Assembly (NCBI RefSeq): GCF_001648475.1 | Contig: NZ_LXSQ01000023.1 | Location: forward strand, 62,001 to 126,000 | DNA from: Eikenella halliae | GTDB lineage: Bacteria > Pseudomonadota > Gammaproteobacteria > Burkholderiales > Neisseriaceae | DNA: 64,000 nucleotides | Direction: 5' to 3' | Shown: positions 44,372-53,394 of the stretch, one piece after another | Position numbering within the stretch: position 1 is the stretch's first letter | Layout of the letters: every line of letters starts with the position of its first letter | The notes under the pieces: model-generated | Seen by the model: only the letters and a program-made list of their open reading frames with translations | Told to the model about the DNA's origin: nothing | Databases searched by the model: none | Program-made: the position numbers and the translations under genes

Positions 44372-44474
44372 TTCAGGTAGCCTTTCTCTGGCCGGGGAGG
44401 CTACCTGAAAAAGGAGGGTTGGGTTTTCAGGTAGCCTTTGTTTGGCGTGGCGGCGGAAGGCTACCTGAAAAGTT
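44372..44474. repeat. Four alternating DUS between ppx and lipoprotein gene
   Basis: Four DUS in alternating orientation occupy about 100 bp (near 44373, 44397, 44424 and 44457) and could fold as two successive hairpins or one larger one. Confidence 0.7.
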
Positions 44475-44489
44475 TGTTCTATGCCGGCG

Positions 44490-45983
44490 TTATTGCAGCA
44501 GCAGCCCGAAGCGGATGCCGATTTTGCGCCATTGGGCGGCGTCGTCGGCCAGCGCGCCGGCGGTGAGGGGGTTGTCTTCCGGCCATTGGCGGCTGATGGC
44601 GAGGGTGTAGTTTTTGTTTTCGTAGCTCAGTCGGGTGCCTGCGGGCAGGGTGATGGGTTGGCGGGCGCGGCAGAACAGTACGGCCAGGCGCAGGGCGGCC
44701 ACGGCAAGCCACATGGTGGGGCTGATGGGCAGTTCGGCCATTTTTTTCAAGTCGCCGCGCTGGCCGAGCACCAGGGTGGCGAGGATTTGCTGCTCTTGGC
44801 GGGAAAATCCGGGCATGTCGGCCTGCCCGAGGATGTAGGCGGAGTGTTTGTGGTAGGCGGTGTAGGCGATGTCGGTGCCGATTTCGTGCACGAGGGCGGC
44901 CCAGCGCAGGTATTGTTGCCAGTATTGGCGCTCTTTTTCGGGTTCGCGTTCGGCGAGCATGTCGAAGAATTGGGCGGCAAGGGCGGCCACGCGTTTGGCT
45001 TGGTTTGGGCTGACGTGGTAGCGCTGTTGGAAGTGGGCGATGGTTTGCTCGCGCATGTCTTCGTTGAGCTGGCGGCCGATGAGGTCGTAGAACACGCCGT
45101 CGCGCAGGGCGGCGTCGGTTACGGTCATGCTGTCGATATCGAGCTCGGCGAAGACGGCGCTCATCACGGCCAGCCCGCCGGCGAATACTTCGATGCGGTC
45201 GGCCTTCATGCCGTCGAATTTGGCTTTTTTGGCGCTGCCGGCTTCAATCAGGCGGGCGGCGATTTTTTGCAGGGCAGCGGGGGTGATGCGGTTGTCTTCG
45301 GGATTGGCGGCGGCAATGAGGTCGCGCAGGGTGCGGGCGGTGCCGGAAGTGCCCACGGCCAGCTGCCAGCCGGTATTTTTCAACAGCTTGGCGATGCGCT
45401 GGATTTCGCTGCGGGCGGTGTTGACGGCGAGCTTGAAGGATTCGGCGGATACTTTGCCTTTGGGGAAGAAACGCAGGCTGTAGCTCACGCAGCCGAGGTT
45501 GAGGCTTTCGGTGATGTCGGGCTGCAGGCGGCTGCCGATTACGAATTCGGTGGAACCGCCGCCGATATCGACCACCAGCATCTGCCCGCTGCCGGGCGGC
45601 AGGGTGTGGATGACGCCGGTGTAGATGAGGCGGGCTTCTTCGCGCCCGGCGATGATTTCGATGGGGAAGCCCAAGGCGGCTTCGGCGAGCGGCATGAAGG
45701 GGGCGATGTTTTTGGCCACGCGGAAGGTGTTGGTGGCCACGGCGCGCACCTGTTCGGGCGGGAAGCCGCGCAGGCGCTCGTGGAATTTGGCCAGGCAGGC
45801 CAGCGCGCGCTCTTGGGCAACCCGGCTAAGCTGTTTGTGTTCGTCCAGCCCGGCGGCAAAGCGCACCATGTCTTTGATGGAATCAACGATTTGCAGCTGC
45901 CCGTTGTGATTGGTGCAGATTTGCAGGCGGAAACTGTTGGAGCCGAGGTCTACCGCGGCCAGCATATTGGCGGGGATGGTCAT
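44490..45983 (-). CDS. ppx: Exopolyphosphatase (Ppx/GppA family)
   Basis: This 497-aa protein hydrolyses long-chain polyphosphate, and the family also includes pppGpp phosphohydrolases. The actin-like ATPase fold shows LAAVDLGSNSFRLQI near the start and VVDIGGGSTEFVIG in the second motif; the C-terminal HD-like helical domain has VHEIGTDIAYTAYHKHSAY. The ATG at 45983 is the natural start; upstream in-frame sequence runs through a DUS and a non-coding region. It is divergent from the patatin gene. Confidence 0.93.
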   Translation of the reverse strand: MTIPANMLAAVDLGSNSFRLQICTNHNGQLQIVDSIKDMVRFAAGLDEHKQLSRVAQERALACLAKFHERLRGFPPEQVRAVATNTFRVAKNIAPFMPLAEAALGFPIEIIAGREEARLIYTGVIHTLPPGSGQMLVVDIGGGSTEFVIGSRLQPDITESLNLGCVSYSLRFFPKGKVSAESFKLAVNTARSEIQRIAKLLKNTGWQLAVGTSGTARTLRDLIAAANPEDNRITPAALQKIAARLIEAGSAKKAKFDGMKADRIEVFAGGLAVMSAVFAELDIDSMTVTDAALRDGVFYDLIGRQLNEDMREQTIAHFQQRYHVSPNQAKRVAALAAQFFDMLAEREPEKERQYWQQYLRWAALVHEIGTDIAYTAYHKHSAYILGQADMPGFSRQEQQILATLVLGQRGDLKKMAELPISPTMWLAVAALRLAVLFCRARQPITLPAGTRLSYENKNYTLAISRQWPEDNPLTAGALADDAAQWRKIGIRFGLLLQ

Positions 45984-46150
45984 ATGGGGATTCAATTCAC
46001 TTTCGATACAGGCGGCGGGCCGAATCACAATACGGCAAGGTGGGCTGTGGCCGTAGCGGAAACAGGGTGAAGCCGCTATCGGGTATGCCGGGCGGCAGGC
46101 GTATATCTTACCTTGCTGCGGGGAGCGTGTCATTACGGGGCGGGGATGAG

Positions 46151-46156
46151 TATAAT
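46151..46156 (+). promoter_or_regulatory. -10 box of the patatin gene promoter
   Basis: Perfect TATAAT with a poor -35 (TGTCAT, 17 bases upstream). The transcript would start near 46163 and contain a DUS palindrome in its leader. Confidence 0.45.
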
Positions 46157-46170
46157 ACCGCTCCAAATCA

Positions 46171-46196
46171 AGGCTACCTGAAATTTCAGGTAGCCT
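46171..46196 (+). repeat. DUS palindrome in the patatin leader
   Basis: AGGCTACCTGAAATTTCAGGTAGCCT without a loop, 40 bases before the start codon. It is followed by a second small stem TGTTGT/ACAACA (46202-46216). Confidence 0.75.
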
Positions 46197-46236
46197 CGTC
46201 ATGTTGTAGCACAACAAATAAACGGAAAACAGACTG

Positions 46237-47712
46237 ATGCGGATTAAAACACCCCACACAATATTCAAACGCGGCTCGGCCGCCGCCTTGCTGGCGCTGC
46301 TTTCGGCCTGCTCGCTGGTGAACTATCGGCCGGTGGCCACCATTTCGAAAGTGGACACCACGCAGGGCTACCGGCTGGAGCAGAGCATCGCGCAGCAAAA
46401 CGACGATGTATTCGTGGTGCTGCTGTTTTCCGGCGGCGGCACGCGCGCGGCGGCTTTGGGCTACGGCGTGCTCGAAGAGCTGGCCAAGCAGCCGGTGTAC
46501 ATCGAAGGGAGGGAGAAGCCGCTGCTCGATAGCGTGGACTTGGTGTACGGCGTGTCCGGCGGCTCGGTGCTGGCCACTTATTATTCGCTCCACGGGCGCG
46601 ACACCATCCCCGCATTCGAACAGCAATTCTTGAAGCAGAACTTCCAAAAACAGGTGAGCCGGCAGGTGTTTTCGCTGGCCAACCTGCCGCGCCTGACCTC
46701 GCCCGAATTCGGGCGCGGCGATTTGCTGCAGGAGCAGTTTGAAGCCAGCCTGTTCGGCCACGCCACCTTCGGCGATTTGGCCAGGCGGCGCAAAGGCCCG
46801 TTTGCCGTGGTGTCGGCCACCGATATGTCGATAGGGCGGCGCTTTGATTTCACGCAAGAATTTTTCGACTTGATGTGCCTCGACCTGTCCGATTTGCGCC
46901 TGGCGCGCGCCGTGGCCGCCTCCAGCGCCGTGCCCGTGGTGTTCAGCCCGATTACGATCAACAACAACGGCGGCAACTGCGGCTACACCCTGCCGCCGCG
47001 CCTGCAAAACGCGTTGGAACACGGCAGCGACGAGCAGCAGCAAACCCGAACCCGCCGCGAGTTCGGCCAAGAGTTGGCGCTATATCAAAACAGCAAAAGC
47101 CGCCCCTACATCCACCTGCTCGACGGCGGCCTCACCGACAACCTCGGTTTGCGCGGCCTGCTGGACGCCGCTGAAATCTACCCCAGCCATACCCTGTACC
47201 GCCAGCTGGCCAACCAAAACGTGCGCAAAATCATCGTAATCAGCATGAACGCGCAAAACCAGCCCGACAGCATCATCGACCAAAGCGCCAAAGTGCCCGG
47301 CCTCTACGATGTGTTGAGTGCCATCATCAACGTACCCATCGACCAAAATTCGCAGGAGTCGCTACGCCGCATCCGCGCCGTGGCCGACCAATGGAACAGC
47401 CAGGCCGGCAGCCGCAAAGGCCACCCGATCAGCATGCATTTCGTGAGCCTCAGCCTGCGCGACTTGCCCGATTCCCCCTTGCGCAAAAACGTGCTCAATA
47501 TTTCCACAAGCTTTTACCTGCCGCGCGAAGACATCAACAACCTGAAAGAGGCTGCCCGCGTGCTGATGCGCCAATCGCCCGAATACGCCCGCGCCTTGGC
47601 CGAGCTCTCGAAAGAGGCCGCGGCCGCTTCCGCCGTGCCCGCCGGGGAAGTCTGCGCAGGCAGCGGGAAAGAAGGCCTGGCAGAATGTTTGCGGGAAGAA
47701 AAGGCGGAATGA
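46237..47712 (+). CDS. Patatin-like phospholipase, lipoprotein
   Basis: This 491-aa predicted lipoprotein has signal and lipobox AAALLALLSACSLVNYRP (cysteine near residue 25). The patatin domain has the oxyanion loop LFSGGGTRAAALGYG, nucleophile Ser in LVYGVSGGSVLATY and catalytic Asp in LLDGGLTDNLGLRG. It probably acts on phospholipids from the periplasmic face of the outer or inner membrane. The C-terminus is an alanine-rich tail with two cysteines. The DUS hairpin in its leader may influence expression. Confidence 0.88.
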   Translation: MRIKTPHTIFKRGSAAALLALLSACSLVNYRPVATISKVDTTQGYRLEQSIAQQNDDVFVVLLFSGGGTRAAALGYGVLEELAKQPVYIEGREKPLLDSVDLVYGVSGGSVLATYYSLHGRDTIPAFEQQFLKQNFQKQVSRQVFSLANLPRLTSPEFGRGDLLQEQFEASLFGHATFGDLARRRKGPFAVVSATDMSIGRRFDFTQEFFDLMCLDLSDLRLARAVAASSAVPVVFSPITINNNGGNCGYTLPPRLQNALEHGSDEQQQTRTRREFGQELALYQNSKSRPYIHLLDGGLTDNLGLRGLLDAAEIYPSHTLYRQLANQNVRKIIVISMNAQNQPDSIIDQSAKVPGLYDVLSAIINVPIDQNSQESLRRIRAVADQWNSQAGSRKGHPISMHFVSLSLRDLPDSPLRKNVLNISTSFYLPREDINNLKEAARVLMRQSPEYARALAELSKEAAAASAVPAGEVCAGSGKEGLAECLREEKAE

Positions 47713-47743
47713 AGACGGCTGTCTGAACGGCAATGCGGAGCTG

Positions 47744-47776
47744 AAAGGCTACCTGAAAAATTTCAGGTAGCCTTTG
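47744..47776 (+). terminator. DUS hairpin after patatin gene
   Basis: AAAGGCTACCTGAAAAATTTCAGGTAGCCTTT-type palindrome, about 30 bases after the stop codon. Confidence 0.7.
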
Positions 47777-47805
47777 GTGTGCGTTGGGCTTGCGGCCGAT
47801 CAATT

Positions 47806-47910
47806 TATAGTGAATTAACAAAAACCAGTACAGAGTTGGCTCGCCTTGCCGTAACAGTGTGTACTGTCTGCGGCTCGCCGCCTTGTCCTGATTTTTGTTA
47901 ATCCACTATA
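47806..47910. repeat. Correia-type element, intact short form
   Basis: It spans 105 bp with ends TATAGTGAATTAACAAAAAC and GTTAATCCACTATA. Confidence 0.9.
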
Positions 47911-48032
47911 CTTTCCACTCCGGCGTTGGCTTGCCTTGCTGCATTCCCGTGCTGTCTGTGGCCTGGCTTTCTCTTTAAGTTCAATCTGCCCGATTTGGTA
48001 AAGGGCTGGTTCTGATGCCAAATGCAAACTAT

Positions 48033-48068
48033 AAAAGGCTACCTGAAAATGGGATTTCAGGTAGCCTT
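48033..48068 (-). terminator. DUS hairpin after gcvP
   Basis: AAAAGGCTACCTGAAAATGGGATTTCAGG-type inverted pair, about 30 bases beyond the gcvP stop. Confidence 0.65.
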
Positions 48069-48097
48069 TGCCTTGATGGCAGGGTTAATGCCGATGT

Positions 48098-50950
48098 TTA
48101 GCCTTCATAGTGCTCGATGCTGGGGCAGGAGCAAACCAAGTGGCGGTCGCCATATACGTCGTCGATACGGTTTACGCTCGGCCAGAATTTGTTCTCGCGC
48201 ACATAGGGCAGGGGATAGACGGCTTCTTCGCGGCTGTAGGCGCGTTTCCACTCGCCGGTTACATCGGCGGCGGTGTGCGGTGCGTTGACCAGCGGGTTGT
48301 CATCTTTCGGCCATTCGCCGCGCTGTACTTTCAGCGCTTCCTGCTTAATCTGTTTCATCGCGGCGATGAAGCGGTCGAGCTCGGTCTTGCTTTCGCTTTC
48401 GGTGGGCTCGATCATCAGCGTACCGGCCACGGGGAAGGACATGGTCGGGGCGTGGAAGCCGTAGTCCATCAGGCGTTTGGCAATGTCCACTTCGGTGATG
48501 CCGCTTTCGGCCTTGAGCGGGCGCAGGTCGATGATGCATTCGTGCGCCACGCGGCCGTTTTTGCCGGTGTAGAGCACTGGATAATCGGCGGAGAGCTGCT
48601 TGGCAACGTAGTTGGCGTTGAGCAGGGCGGTTTCGGTGGCTTGGCGCAAACCGTCTGCCCCCATCATGCTGATGTACATCCAAGTAATCGGCAGGATGCT
48701 GGCGGAGCCGTAGGGCGCGGCAGATACGGCACCCATGCCCGCGGTTGCGCCTTCCACCGGTGCCACGACGTGGCTCGGTGCAAACGGGGCGAGGTGGGTT
48801 TTCAAACCGATGGGGCCCATGCCGGGGCCGCCGCCGCCGTGCGGCACGCAGAAGGTTTTGTGCAGGTTCATGTGCAACACGTCGGCGCCCACTTCGGCCG
48901 GCTGCATGATGCCGACTTGGGCGTTCATATTGGCGCCGTCCATATACACCTGGCCGCCGTTTTCGTGGATGATGCGGCAGATGTCGCGGATGCCTTCTTC
49001 ATACACGCCGTGGGTGGACGGGTAGGTAATCATCAGTGCGCCCAGCGTATCTTTATACTGTTCGGCCTTGGCTTTCAGGTCGGCAATATCCACGTTGCCG
49101 TGCTCGTCGGTATCCACGATCACAATCTGCATACCGGCCATATGGGCGGTGGCGGGGTTGGTGCCGTGGGCGGAGCGCGGAATCAGGCACACGTTGCGTT
49201 CGGGGTGGCCTTGCGCTTCGTGGTAGCGGCGGATGGTCACCATGCCGGTGTATTCGCCTTGCGCGCCGGAGTTGGGCTGGATACAGATAGCATCGAAGCC
49301 GGTAACGGCCTTGAGCTGCTCTTGCAGGCCGTGGATCATTTCCAGGCAGCCTTGCACTTGTTCGCGCGGGGCAAACGGGTGCACGTTGGTGAATTCCGGC
49401 CAGGTAATCGGAATCATCTCGGCGGTGGCATTCAGCTTCATGGTGCAGGAACCGAGCGAAATCATGCTGCGGTTCATGGCCAGGTCGCGCTCTTCCAGTT
49501 TTTTCAGGTAGCGCAGCATTTCGTGTTCGGTGTGGTAGCTGTTGAACACGGGGTGTTGCAGGATGGCGTTTTTGCGCTGCAGGTTTTCAGGTAGCCTGCT
49601 GGCGGGCGCGTTCTCGGGCAGGGCGGCTGCCTTGCCGGTGAACAATTCCACCAGTTGGGCAAACTCTTCGGCGCTGGAGGTTTCGCTGAAGGCGGCAGCC
49701 AGCACGTTCTCGCCGATGCGCAGCAGGTTGAAGCCGGTATCCAGCGCTTTTTGGTACACGCCGTCGGCTTGCGCCTTGCTGCCGAAATCCACGGCTACGG
49801 TGTCGAAAAATACCGAATGCACCACTTTGCCGCCGGCAGCCTGCACTGCATCGGCAAAAGCAACAGCCAGCGCGTGGATACGGCGGGCGATGCGGTTTAC
49901 GCCTTCAGGGCCGTGATACACCGCATACATACCGGCCAAGTTAGCCAGCAGCACTTGCGAAGTACAAATATTGGAATTGGCTTTTTCGCGGCGGATATGC
50001 TGCTCGCGGGTTTGCAGCGCCATACGCAGCGCCTGCTTGCCGGAAGCATCCACCGATACGCCGATGATGCGGCCGGGGGCGGAGCGTTTGTCTTTGTCTT
50101 TAAACGCAAAGTATGCAGCGTGCGGGCCGCCGAAGCCCATCGGGACGCCGAAGCGCTGGGTGCTGCCCAAGGCAATGTCGGCGCCTAGTTCGGCGGGTGG
50201 TTTCAGCAGCACTAGGCTCATGATGTCGGCAGCCACGGCGGCAATCGCGCCTTTGGCTTTCACGGCGGCAATCACGTCGGCCAAATCGGCCACGTCGCCG
50301 TCTTTGCCCACATATTGGAACAGCGCGCCGAAGTATTCGCCGTTGCGGGCGGTGTCGAAATCGCCCACCACCAGCTCAAAATCGAAATATTTGGCCCGGG
50401 TTTTGATCACGTCCAGCGTTTGCGGGTAAACGCGCTCGTCCACAAAGAATTGGTTGGATTTGGATTTGCCCACGCGGCGCGCCATGGTCATGGCTTCGGC
50501 GGCGGCGGTGGCTTCGTCGAGCAGGGAGGCGCCGGCCAGCTCGAAGCCGGTGAGGTCGATGCACACCTGCTGGAAGTTCAACAACGCTTCCAAACGGCCT
50601 TGCGACACTTCGGCTTGATAGGGCGTATAGGCGGTGTACCAGCCCGGATTTTCCAGCACATTGCGTAGAATCACATTCGGCAGGCGGGTGGGGTAGTAGC
50701 CTAGGCCGATATAGCTTTTATTGATACGGTTTTTGGCGGCGATGCCCTTGAGCTTGGCCAAGGCATCGGCTTCGCTTAATGCTTCGGGCAGCTGCAGCGA
50801 GCCGGGCATACGCACGCTTTGCGGCACGGTGTGCTCCACAAAGCTGCTCACATCTTTTTCGCCCAACGCGGCCAAAAGGGCGGCGCGGTCGGACAGGCTG
50901 AGGTGGCGGCCGATAAAGTCGTTGTGGTGGAAGAGTTCGTTAAACTTCAT
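48098..50950 (-). CDS. gcvP: Glycine dehydrogenase (decarboxylating), P protein
   Basis: This PLP enzyme of the glycine cleavage system releases CO2 from glycine and passes the aminomethyl group to GcvH. It is a single 950-aa chain with both halves fused, as in E. coli. The PLP lysine lies in MNLHKTFCVPHGGGGPGMG (around residue 700), and GTNPATAHMAGMQIVIVDTD precedes it. An in-frame DUS near 49582 encodes RLPENLQRK in the linker between halves. gcvT and gcvH are not adjacent. I looked for a glycine riboswitch upstream and saw none. Confidence 0.96.
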   Translation of the reverse strand: MKFNELFHHNDFIGRHLSLSDRAALLAALGEKDVSSFVEHTVPQSVRMPGSLQLPEALSEADALAKLKGIAAKNRINKSYIGLGYYPTRLPNVILRNVLENPGWYTAYTPYQAEVSQGRLEALLNFQQVCIDLTGFELAGASLLDEATAAAEAMTMARRVGKSKSNQFFVDERVYPQTLDVIKTRAKYFDFELVVGDFDTARNGEYFGALFQYVGKDGDVADLADVIAAVKAKGAIAAVAADIMSLVLLKPPAELGADIALGSTQRFGVPMGFGGPHAAYFAFKDKDKRSAPGRIIGVSVDASGKQALRMALQTREQHIRREKANSNICTSQVLLANLAGMYAVYHGPEGVNRIARRIHALAVAFADAVQAAGGKVVHSVFFDTVAVDFGSKAQADGVYQKALDTGFNLLRIGENVLAAAFSETSSAEEFAQLVELFTGKAAALPENAPASRLPENLQRKNAILQHPVFNSYHTEHEMLRYLKKLEERDLAMNRSMISLGSCTMKLNATAEMIPITWPEFTNVHPFAPREQVQGCLEMIHGLQEQLKAVTGFDAICIQPNSGAQGEYTGMVTIRRYHEAQGHPERNVCLIPRSAHGTNPATAHMAGMQIVIVDTDEHGNVDIADLKAKAEQYKDTLGALMITYPSTHGVYEEGIRDICRIIHENGGQVYMDGANMNAQVGIMQPAEVGADVLHMNLHKTFCVPHGGGGPGMGPIGLKTHLAPFAPSHVVAPVEGATAGMGAVSAAPYGSASILPITWMYISMMGADGLRQATETALLNANYVAKQLSADYPVLYTGKNGRVAHECIIDLRPLKAESGITEVDIAKRLMDYGFHAPTMSFPVAGTLMIEPTESESKTELDRFIAAMKQIKQEALKVQRGEWPKDDNPLVNAPHTAADVTGEWKRAYSREEAVYPLPYVRENKFWPSVNRIDDVYGDRHLVCSCPSIEHYEG

Positions 50951-51138
50951 GATCCTGCATCCTTTCTGCTTGCTCGGTGTTGAGGGGGTGGGGGATTGGA
51001 ACAGACGGTTGTATTGTAGCCTAAATTAGGGTGCTTGCGGCGGGTGTGGCAAAGATTCTGCCATTTTCTGCCGAGGGTTTTCAGGTAGCGCCAGAGGGGC
51101 GGCGGATAGATGGTTTAGATAGCAATGATGGTGACGGG

Positions 51139-51672
51139 TCAGCGGCGGAAGAGGTGCACGCCGTGCAGACGGAAGGACGGATTGGGGTGATCGGCCAGCA
51201 GGTATTCCCGCCCGTTTTCTTTGGCGATGGCGAAGCAGACTAAGGGGGCGCCGCCGTGGAAGAGGTGCAGTTTATCTGCTTCGTGCCGCCAATTGCCGCT
51301 GCAGCCGCAGTCGATTTCCCCTTCGCAGGCCGCCAATTCGGCTTTACCGGGCTCGTATTCCAGCTCGAAGCTGCCGTTGCGGTAGAGCCGTAAGGTGTGT
51401 TGCGGGCTGCGGTAGGTGGCGGTGCGGTTGAGGAAGCTGCCGTCCCATATGAGTTTGAGTATGGCGGGCAGGTCGAGCAGGGTGGTGATGCTGCCGGGAT
51501 CGAGCAGGAGGAGCAGCCAGTAATACCACGGCTCCGCCCACTTTATGCTGCCGAGGAAGAGCAGGATGGGGCCGACCAAGGGGGTGAGCGAATGACCTTT
51601 GCGCAGGAAGAGCCAGTTGCATGAGGCGATGAGGGCAAAAAGGATGAGGGCGGGATAGGCGGTAACGGGCAT
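51139..51672 (-). CDS. Membrane protein with C-terminal soluble domain, unknown function
   Basis: It encodes 177 aa. Three hydrophobic stretches occupy residues ~4-80 (YPALILFALIASCNWLFL, LVGPILLFLGSIKW, YYWLLLLLDPGS). The rest is a soluble domain with HTLRLYRNGSFELEYEPG and a cysteine cluster EGEIDCGCSGNWRHEADKL. No family is recognised. The neighbouring sequence holds a single DUS on each side. Confidence 0.65.
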   Translation of the reverse strand: MPVTAYPALILFALIASCNWLFLRKGHSLTPLVGPILLFLGSIKWAEPWYYWLLLLLDPGSITTLLDLPAILKLIWDGSFLNRTATYRSPQHTLRLYRNGSFELEYEPGKAELAACEGEIDCGCSGNWRHEADKLHLFHGGAPLVCFAIAKENGREYLLADHPNPSFRLHGVHLFRR

Positions 51673-51742
51673 GGCGGGTATTGGGGAAGGGGCTACCTGA
51701 ACATATTGGCGGGTTTGTGCGTAAACGGCAGGCGGCCATATT

Positions 51743-51841
51743 TATCGTGAATTACAGGTTAGGATGCCGCTGCGTTGGCTCGGGCTGGCCGCATTGTCTG
51801 CGGCTTGCCGACTTGTCCTGTTCTTATTTAAATCCGCTCTA
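51743..51841. repeat. Decayed Correia element
   Basis: It spans about 99 bp from TATCGTGAATTACAGG to TTATTTAAATCCGCTCTA, with TGCGGCTTGCCGACTTGTC in the core. Clearly related to the intact copies but with many changes. Confidence 0.7.
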
Positions 51842-51889
51842 CATCCGTACATTATTTTTCAGGTAGCCTTTGCAGCAGGATTCTGTATG

Positions 51890-51937
51890 GCAAAAGGCTA
51901 CCTGAAAACGCCGAGTGGGTGCTTTCAGGTAGCCTTG
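51890..51937 (-). terminator. DUS inverted pair after recX
   Basis: AAAAGGCTACCTGAAAACG and CTTTCAGGTAGCCTT lie just beyond the recX stop; a third DUS stands at about 51856. Confidence 0.6.
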
Positions 51938-51941
51938 CTGT

Positions 51942-52403
51942 TTATTCGTCCCACTCTTCTTCGTCCTGCCAGGCTTTATCCAGGGCGTGGCGGATGGTGT
52001 CGTGGTCGAAGCCGCGGTAGGCGAGGAAGCGGGCGGCGCGTTGCTGTGCGGCGAAGTCGGCGGGGGGCTGTTTGAACTTTTTGCGCAGCACGGCGCGGGC
52101 GGTGGCGCGTTCGCTGCTGCGGTCGGGCAGGGCGGCTTCGATGAGTTCGCTGTCCAGCTTTTGCTGTTGCAGTCCTTGGGCGAGGCGCAGGCGGCCGTAG
52201 CGGCTGCCTTTGCTGTATACGTAGCTTTCGGCGTAGCGCCGGTCGGATTGCCAGTTGCGCTCGGCAAACTCTTGCAGCAAGGCGTCGATTTCGGCGGGGT
52301 CTTCGGCGTAGGGCGCGAGTTTGCGCCGTAGTTCGGCCTGCGACATTTCCCGCCGCGACAATAAATCTAAGGCGCGGCTGCGCAGGGATTTAACGGCGGC
52401 CAT
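51942..52403 (-). CDS. recX: Regulatory protein RecX
   Basis: RecX modulates RecA filaments. The 153-aa protein has the three-helix repeats of the family: SLRSRALDLLSRREMSQAEL, LQEFAERNWQSDRRYAESYV and QQRAARFLAYRGFDHDTIRHA. The ATG at 52403 (MAAVKSLRSR) lies within the end of gph (14-base overlap), so gph and recX are cotranscribed. recA is not in the window. The acidic end DKAWQDEEEWDE is typical. Confidence 0.92.
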   Translation of the reverse strand: MAAVKSLRSRALDLLSRREMSQAELRRKLAPYAEDPAEIDALLQEFAERNWQSDRRYAESYVYSKGSRYGRLRLAQGLQQQKLDSELIEAALPDRSSERATARAVLRKKFKQPPADFAAQQRAARFLAYRGFDHDTIRHALDKAWQDEEEWDE

Positions 52404-53088
52404 CGGGGCGCAGGCGGTCGTAGATTTCGGGCAGGGTGCTGACGATCCAATCCGCGCGGGTGGCGGGATCTTCGGCCAGTTTGTCCATATCGGCATAGCC
52501 GTAGCGCACGCCGATGGCAAAGCAGCCGGCGGCTTTGGCGGCCAGGATGTCGTTGCGCGAATCGCCCACCATCGCCATGTTTTCCGGCTTCACGCCCAAT
52601 ACTTCGGCGGCGTGCAGCAGCGGCGCGGCATCCGGTTTGCGCTGCGGCAGGGTGTCGCCGCCCACCACGAGGCTGAACAGGTCGGCCAGGCCGAGGCGGC
52701 GCAGCAGCTCGGCGGCCCAGGCTTCGCGTTTGTTGGTGATTACGGCCAGCGGGATGCTGAGGGTTTTCAGGAGCTGGAGGCCGGTTTTCACTTCGGGGTA
52801 GATGTAGGTGTGGCGGTCGAGGTGTTCGGAATAATGCTGGGCAAACACGGCGAAGGCGCGCTGCCACACTTCGTCGGGGGCTTGGCCGTTTGGGTCGTTG
52901 GTGAGGGCGCGGTGCACGAGTTTGCCCACGCCGTCGCCCACGTAGGACATCATCAGTTTTTCGTCGAGCAGGGGCAGGTTTTCGCTGCGGCGGGCTTCGT
53001 TGGCAGCGGCGGCGAGGTCGGTAAGGGAATCGACTAAGGTGCCGTCCAAATCGAAGGCGGCGGCGCGGATTTCGGGGCGGGTGTTCAT
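52390..53088 (-). CDS. gph: Phosphoglycolate phosphatase (HAD family)
   Basis: This 232-aa HAD hydrolase removes phosphate from 2-phosphoglycolate, a product of DNA repair. It shows motif I AFDLDGTLVDSLTDLA, motif II ITNK (LAVITNKREAWAAELL), a cap domain, and motif III/IV KPENMAMVGDSRNDILAAKAA. Length and order are standard for Gph. The overlap with recX and the link to damage-derived phosphoglycolate give the pair a DNA-repair flavour, though this is inference. Confidence 0.92.
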   Translation of the reverse strand: MNTRPEIRAAAFDLDGTLVDSLTDLAAAANEARRSENLPLLDEKLMMSYVGDGVGKLVHRALTNDPNGQAPDEVWQRAFAVFAQHYSEHLDRHTYIYPEVKTGLQLLKTLSIPLAVITNKREAWAAELLRRLGLADLFSLVVGGDTLPQRKPDAAPLLHAAEVLGVKPENMAMVGDSRNDILAAKAAGCFAIGVRYGYADMDKLAEDPATRADWIVSTLPEIYDRLRPDGRR

Positions 53089-53394
53089 GGTGTGGCCTCG
53101 GGGTTTGGATAAAAAATGATGGCGGATTTTAGCATGAGGCGGATGGCTGGGAGGCTACCTGAAAGCTGTTTTCTCATTTTCAGGTAGCCTTAAGGCGATA
53201 TGGCGAGCCAATCGAACTTTATAGTGAATTAACAAAAACCAGTACAGCGTTGGCTCGCCTTGCCGTACTATCTATACTGTCTGCGGCTCGCCGCCTTGTC
53301 CTGATTTTTGTTAATTCACTATATTTTCATTCACAGCAATGGCCAAACAAACCGGCTGCCTGACGGGTTCGGGCAGCCGGTGTTTATGTGCGGA
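53089..53394. other. Intergenic region: DUS hairpin plus Correia element
   Basis: It contains the DUS inverted pair at 53150-53191 and an intact Correia element at 53220-53323. A short inverted CGGCTGCC...GGCAGCCG hairpin just before the ybaB stop (about 53351-53378) may be its terminator. No gene is seen. Confidence 0.65.
53220..53323. repeat. Correia-type element, intact short form
   Basis: It spans 104 bp with ends TATAGTGAATTAACAAAAAC and GTTAATTCACTATA. Confidence 0.9.

Larger units (their letters stand above)
47713..48097. other. Repeat-rich region between convergent genes
   Basis: It contains a DUS hairpin (47744-47776), an intact Correia element, remains of another (about 47925-47965) and a second DUS hairpin (48033-48068). 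No gene is seen. Confidence 0.65.

Noticed and set aside
50951..51138. Glycine riboswitch upstream of gcvP
   Set aside because: I found no paired aptamer-like motifs and the leader is short.
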